64,000 nt of DNA from assembly GCA_949152475.1 (NCBI GenBank), contig OX424562.1, positions 18,104,209 to 18,168,208 of the forward strand. The letters are read 5' to 3'. The translations under genes were made by a program, and so were the position numbers. The notes under the pieces are model-generated. The model was not told where the DNA came from. It saw only the letters and a list, made by a program, of their open reading frames with translations, and searched no databases. Within the stretch, counting starts at the first letter, position 1. Every line of letters starts with the position of its first letter. The DNA comes from Terebella lapidaria (Eukaryota; Annelida; Polychaeta; Terebellida; Terebellidae). Shown piece after piece: positions 58,830-64,000 of this stretch.

Positions 58830-59290
58830 ATAACGAAATTACAGCCAGATCAAACTTTTCACCTAAATTGAATCTTGAATAAGAATATTTGACAAACTTG
58901 GTTTCAAGTTGAAATTCAAAGTAAAAACTGACCAAAACTGCATTTCAAGATGACAAAATAGGAGCTAGATCGAACTCTTCACCATAAGTTATATTTTTAC
59001 TCTAATATGTGCCAAACTTAGTTTCAAGTTGAAATTAAAAATAAAAATTGATCAAAAATGCATTTCAAGATGACGAAATTGGAGCCAGATCGAACTTTTC
59101 ACCATACATGTAAGTTATATTTTCACTCATATATGTACCAAACATGGTTTCAAGTTGAAATTCAAAGTAAAAGTTGACCAAACCCGCATTTCAAGATGAC
59201 AAAATTGGAGCCAGATCGAACTTTTCACCATAACTTATATTTTAATTCATAATATGTGCCAAACTTGTCTCAAGTTGAAATTCATTGTAA
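58830..59290 (+). repeat. About 120-bp tandem repeat, nearly four units
   Basis: Each unit contains 'GGAGCCAGATCGAACTTTTC', 'ACCATAAGTTATATTTT', 'TGCCAAACTTGGTTTCAAGT' and 'TGCATTTCAAGATGAC'. 'AGATCGAAC'-type anchors fall near 58,845, 58,965, 59,085 and 59,212. Confidence 0.75.
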
Positions 59291-60530
59291 TAAGTTAGTC
59301 CATTAACTAATTAGCAATTAATTTTTATTTGATCATTCTGAAAAACAATAGGTTTCGTACGCCGGTCTTTCTCATCGAGGCTGTGCGATTTCATCAACAA
59401 TACATTCATCAAAACTCATCAACATTCATCATGTTCATCAAAACCTCCCACTCGTAGAGCGTTCACACGCCATGTGTGTTAAACAGGCTGATTTGAGCAC
59501 AAAATGTGTCGTCAATCGGCCCATTTGGTTGCTATGGCAGGTTGGCAATCAAAATTGATAGGTGTCGTACCCTTACCACATTATATGTTCGTATGAAAAA
59601 TTATCAAAATCGGACTAGAAATGTGACCTGTAGAGCGATCACAAGAAAGTGTGGCGGCGGCGCGACGATCACAAATCCATAGTATCCGCCGACCTTCGTT
59701 CGGGGGATACAATAAGTAACTTACAGTTTATTTTCTCGACGTAATTTATATCCACCAGCGCAGTCCCGGGCATTCTTAATTCATCACCTGCCCCTCAGTC
59801 TCCGCTTCCTTCAGATTACTAGCTTTTCATGCCACTGTAAAATTCGATGATCAGACACGAATTATGTGAAGGATAAGCATAAAATTCTCTGTCGCAAACT
59901 CTACAAGTTATTTAAATTCATATATTTAATGTGCCTTTTATTAAATTCATCAAAGTCAAGACTCTTAAGGCCTCCTCACGACTGTTCCCACCCTAGTTAA
60001 ATTTGCAGGCAAGCCCAGTAGTCAATACTGCATACATTATATCCCACCACATCCTTCAAGGGGAGGCATCCAAGGCAGGAGATGTAACCAACCTACAAAA
60101 GAAATGGTTTCATTTAATATCAACATTCAACAAGTACAATTTCAACATAGATCTAAAGGATTTAGGTTAATTTTATCCTATATTTGATAACATTGTAATT
60201 TAATTTAGATCAGAACCAAATAGAGTATGGTTCTGCTTTTACCATTTATGTCATGATAAAAATGAGTAAATGCTTAGGCAAGCTCCATACATTATTGGTG
60301 AATTTTAATAATGTATTCCCAGAAAAAAGAAAAAATACACAAATGAGAAAGACTACCAACACCAGTCTAATCCAGCATGTGTCAGTCGCAGAGCGACCAC
60401 TAAAATGTACCACCGGACCACCAGAATCGGTGTTGGCTTATGTCTCACCGGCTGGTCTGATCTGAGGATGCGGTTGGTTCAGTTGTTCTGTCCCGTCTGT
60501 ACTATTATTGAGTAGATCTAGAAACTAAAT
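59291..60530. other. No gene seen
   Basis: AT-rich sequence with a short GCGGCGGCGCGACG patch near 59,652. No gene recognised. Confidence 0.35.
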
Positions 60531-60554
60531 CACGAATTCGAGTATCAATATTAA

Positions 60555-60800
60555 TATTAATGTCAAATTCAACACAAAACCTGATATGATTATTCGCCAC
60601 AACTTTGTTTAAGATTGTTTGATCAATTTGAAATTTTGTTGTTTTCCATTTGGCATAAAACCGTATTTTTCACCAAATTTCAGACTTTTTGTGTCAAATG
60701 GAAACAAACAAAATTTCAAATGATCCGACCAGACCTTATGGCCAGTTACGGTAAAAAATCATATCAAGTTTTGTGTTGAACTTGAATATATCTCCTACTA
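60555..60800. repeat. Foldback element with about 100-bp arms
   Basis: The left arm, 'TTCAACACAAAACCTGATAT' ... 'TTTGAAATTTTGTTGTTTTC' 'CATTTGGCATAAAA', is inverted at about 60,690-60,790 ('TGTGTCAAATGGAAACAAAC', 'AAAATTTCAAATGATC', 'ATCAAGTTTTGTGTTGAA'). The loop is only about 30 bp. No coding capacity. Confidence 0.7.
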
Positions 60801-60844
60801 TTAAGAAATCGGAAACACAATCTAGATCGACTGTCTTCGTGCTG

Positions 60845-61222
60845 CCCCCAGCTGGCCACCAGCGGCTAGCCGCGGGTAACCGTGGGCAAACACGTGCGCC
60901 AAGAAGGCCGAAAGTAAAATTCCGTTACACACTATATTTTCTGCTTTGAATTGACTGTAAATTAGTTCTCAAGATAGGAAATGCACTAAACGCGCTTCTT
61001 ACCCGAAGATTTCCTATCCATGATAATGTTCAACAAGCCTCTACGATAAAATTTCGCTGATTCTGTCGTCTGCGTCTTCCGTCATGTGAAGAAAGCAGAA
61101 GCGCGATATGGCGCAACAAGCAAATCTTCGGTTCATTCACAAGATGGCGCAACGGTCGCCTAATTATGCCGCCAGTGGTCCACCGGTGGCACACCGAGGG
61201 CAAACACATGTTTGTGGCCCCC
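60845..61222. repeat. CCACC/GGTGGC-rich segment
   Basis: It contains 'CAGCTGGCCACCAGCGGCTAGCC' near 60,848 and 'GCCAGTGGTCCACCGGTGGC' near 61,170, related in style to 58,025-58,290. It ends exactly where the 1,662-bp duplication starts. Confidence 0.4.
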
Positions 61223-62884
61223 AGGTATACGAACACATATAGGATTGCCATTTAACTCCATTATAACGTTTTATGAGAGAAATCACTTTCAAAATGTTTC
61301 AATTTTCATAAAATTTCAGTATGTTGAAGCAATATATATAACTTACAAAATATTAAAAAATCAGCACATGTTGTTGGAATAGATCAAACGCTACAAGCAT
61401 TTGACTGTTAGCTGCTGACACCTGGCGAATTCCTCAGAAAGCAAACTCCCAGAAAGGGCCGGTTTGCTTATATGTATTCATGCGCACAGTAACAGCTCCA
61501 ATCAACATGAAAATTCACATGTACATAGAGGAATACCCATAATACCACTATACAAACCAAAACAGAGACATTTTAAAGTGATACATGTGCATTTGGAGGA
61601 GAAACTGGGAGTTTTTAAATAATATAGTACTTTGATGCCTCATTTTGACCATATAAGGAAATCAATACAGGTCCATAACCTAAATAATGGCAATTTTCTT
61701 CACATTTTACAATTATAACACCCCACATACAGAGGTGATAATCCCCAATTATTGAGCTCTTATGTGAAAAGGGAAGACTTGTAGAGAAGAAATAAAACAG
61801 TGATTTTTGCACTTAAGAAAGGAAATATTTTGAACAAAAAAGTGAGATTTTCTTTGGAAATTTTGATTTGACGCCCGATCAAACATGCTCAAGGACAATT
61901 TGGGGTTTGTTTCAGATAAATGTATTATTCACCCATATATTACCATCAGTTTGATTCCCCTTGGACTAAATATGTCAAAATTTTAAAAGAGTTGGTAGTC
62001 CTACCCCGCTGCTTAGCACCAAACACTTTCTACCATACTGCTGTCTACACCAATAGTATTCAAATGTCGCCAAATGCTACCACCACACTCTCAATATAGT
62101 ATATTTCTAAATTAAGCAAAAATTCCAAGGTTTTAATCTTGACAAAACACAAAAACGTAGACAATTTGTTGAAAATATGGTTTCTGTAAGCCAGAGATCA
62201 CCGACATTAGGTCACATAGGTGCCTTGTACAGGGGACTAATTTATGTGCTGTATGAAATTTATTTATAAAACACATTTATATGATGGACTGCAATCGATC
62301 AAACGGCAAGAGACACATATGGGGTAAAAAATGTGGTTCTACGGCAATATCGAAAAAAAAATATGGTAAAAAAATCGGAAAAATGCGTACTTGACCAGAT
62401 ATGGTGCCAAAATTGCAAATAATATACCAAATGCATTCTGCAATGCCTAACCTAGCTTATTTATGATCGACTATATAGGTTGTGGTGATGAATTTCAGAG
62501 ACACCTAGTATTATCCACCGTTCAATTTTTGGTGGCCATTTCGACACCTTTTTCGGTTAGGCTGTGTCTGAGTCCAGTAGTCCTCAGTGAAAGTGTATAA
62601 TATTTTACAGTGATTTGAAATATTGGTTACTATATGAAAATAAAGAAAATAAAAAGGCACTAACTCCATGTCTTTAGCATTCAAGGGGGGGGGGGGGGAT
62701 AAACACCGCCGCTATTAGCATGTAGATATAATCCTACATATGTAATAAAAATCCACGTGAACGAAAACTATGGTTGCAATGGTGAAAAATTCATGAATAC
62801 CGCACACTATCCACACACAAATTAAAGAAATGCCACAAAACCTGCTAAAAATCTATAATACACAAAATTCCATGTCCTCGGTTT
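61223..62884 (+). repeat. 1,662-bp tandem duplication, copy 1
   Basis: It starts AGGTATACGAACACATATAGG and runs directly into copy 2. It is AT-rich with a G10 run near 62,687 and no gene. The 65-codon minus-strand frame at 61,615-61,812 is found again at 63,277-63,474; its AT-rich translation is not recognised. Confidence 0.95.
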
Positions 62885-64000
62885 AGGTATACGAACACAT
62901 ATAGGATTGCCATTTAACTCCATTATAACGTTTTATGAGAGAAATCACTTTCAAAATGTTTCAATTTTCATAAAATTTCAGTATGTTGAAGCAATATATA
63001 TAACTTACAAAATATTAAAAAATCAGCACATGTTGTTGGAATAGATCAAACGCTACAAGCATTTGACTGTTAGCTGCTGACACCTGGCGAATTCCTCAGA
63101 AAGCAAACTCCCAGAAAGGGCCGGTTTGCTTATATGTATTCATGCGCACAGTAACAGCTCCAATCAACATGAAAATTCACATGTACATAGAGGAATACCC
63201 ATAATACCACTATACAAACCAAAACAGAGACATTTTAAAGTGATACATGTGCATTTGGAGGAGAAACTGGGAGTTTTTAAATAATATAGTACTTTGATGC
63301 CTCATTTTGACCATATAAGGAAATCAATACAGGTCCATAACCTAAATAATGGCAATTTTCTTCACATTTTACAATTATAACACCCCACATACAGAGGTGA
63401 TAATCCCCAATTATTGAGCTCTTATGTGAAAAGGGAAGACTTGTAGAGAAGAAATAAAACAGTGATTTTTGCACTTAAGAAAGGAAATATTTTGAACAAA
63501 AAAGTGAGATTTTCTTTGGAAATTTTGATTTGACGCCCGATCAAACATGCTCAAGGACAATTTGGGGTTTGTTTCAGATAAATGTATTATTCACCCATAT
63601 ATTACCATCAGTTTGATTCCCCTTGGACTAAATATGTCAAAATTTTAAAAGAGTTGGTAGTCCTACCCCGCTGCTTAGCACCAAACACTTTCTACCATAC
63701 TGCTGTCTACACCAATAGTATTCAAATGTCGCCAAATGCTACCACCACACTCTCAATATAGTATATTTCTAAATTAAGCAAAAATTCCAAGGTTTTAATC
63801 TTGACAAAACACAAAAACGTAGACAATTTGTTGAAAATATGGTTTCTGTAAGCCAGAGATCACCGACATTAGGTCACATAGGTGCCTTGTACAGGGGACT
63901 AATTTATGTGCTGTATGAAATTTATTTATAAAACACATTTATATGATGGACTGCAATCGATCAAACGGCAAGAGACACATATGGGGTAAAAAATGTGGTT
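62885..64000 (+). repeat. 1,662-bp tandem duplication, copy 2 (cut by window end)
   Basis: Offset exactly 1,662 bp from copy 1. Stretches compared across the visible 1,116 bp show no difference, and the last visible bases (TGGGGTAAAAAATGTGGTT) match copy 1 at 62,320-62,338. This implies a very recent duplication, gene conversion, or an assembly artefact. Confidence 0.95.

Noticed and set aside
61223-64000. LTR pair
   Set aside because: The two copies abut with no internal region and no TG...CA ends, so this is a tandem duplication.
1-64000. CRISPR array or prokaryotic defence system
   Set aside because: The DNA is clearly eukaryotic (spliced genes, SINE, LINE, MITEs), and the regular repeats are satellites without spacer structure.

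Overview
The window is eukaryotic nuclear DNA from an animal. It is AT-rich, its genes are split by GT-AG introns, and most of it is repeats. Short palindromes such as TACATGTA are common. DIRS, Helentron-like, LINE, SINE and MITE relics sit beside PEPCK, GLMP and a cGAS/Mab-21-type gene. This mix fits a marine invertebrate such as a lophotrochozoan (mollusc, brachiopod) or an invertebrate deuterostome. The sequence alone does not settle which.

Layout. 1-1.24 kb: end of a dispersed 'GGTTACCGGAC' repeat. 1.9-3.84 kb (-): a 649-aa cGAS/Mab-21-like protein. 5.4-11.1 kb: degraded repeats, a LINE 3' stub, a 147-bp minisatellite with a G21 run, and further copies of the dispersed repeat, one of them inserted into the minisatellite. 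11.2-12.5 kb: an element with terminal inverted repeats. 12.5-19.4 kb: nothing recognisable. 19.47-26.09 kb: an 80-bp satellite of about 75 units, interrupted by a MITE and a tRNA-derived SINE. 27.0-28.5 kb: the best complete copy of the dispersed repeat. 29.7-40.7 kb (+): the GTP-dependent PEPCK gene. 42.5-52.4 kb (-): the GLMP gene, tail-to-tail with PEPCK, with a complete-looking DIRS retrotransposon in intron 4. 53.4-54.3 kb: a foldback element and a palindromic array of 21-bp units. 54.7-55.2 kb: an unexplained GC-rich island. 55.9-61.2 kb: MITE, tandem and foldback repeats. 61.2-64.0 kb: a 1,662-bp tandem duplication whose copies show no difference in the stretches compared and which runs off the window.

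Main biological points. (1) PEPCK appears to have two first exons. A TATA/CCAAT/forkhead-site promoter drives a non-coding exon that leads to a 650-aa cytosolic enzyme. A separate exon inside intron 1 encodes 63 Arg/Ser-rich residues and joins exon 2 exactly in frame, which would give a mitochondrial form. (2) GLMP is reconstructed from six exons that all keep phase. It carries two TCACATGA (MiT/TFE-type) boxes next to its start codon, as expected for a lysosomal gene. (3) The DIRS element shows textbook architecture, with inverted termini and an internal region complementary to both outer ends. (4) The dispersed repeat has a hairpin at each end and subterminal inverted repeats, and carries a DR4-type pair of nuclear-receptor half-sites.
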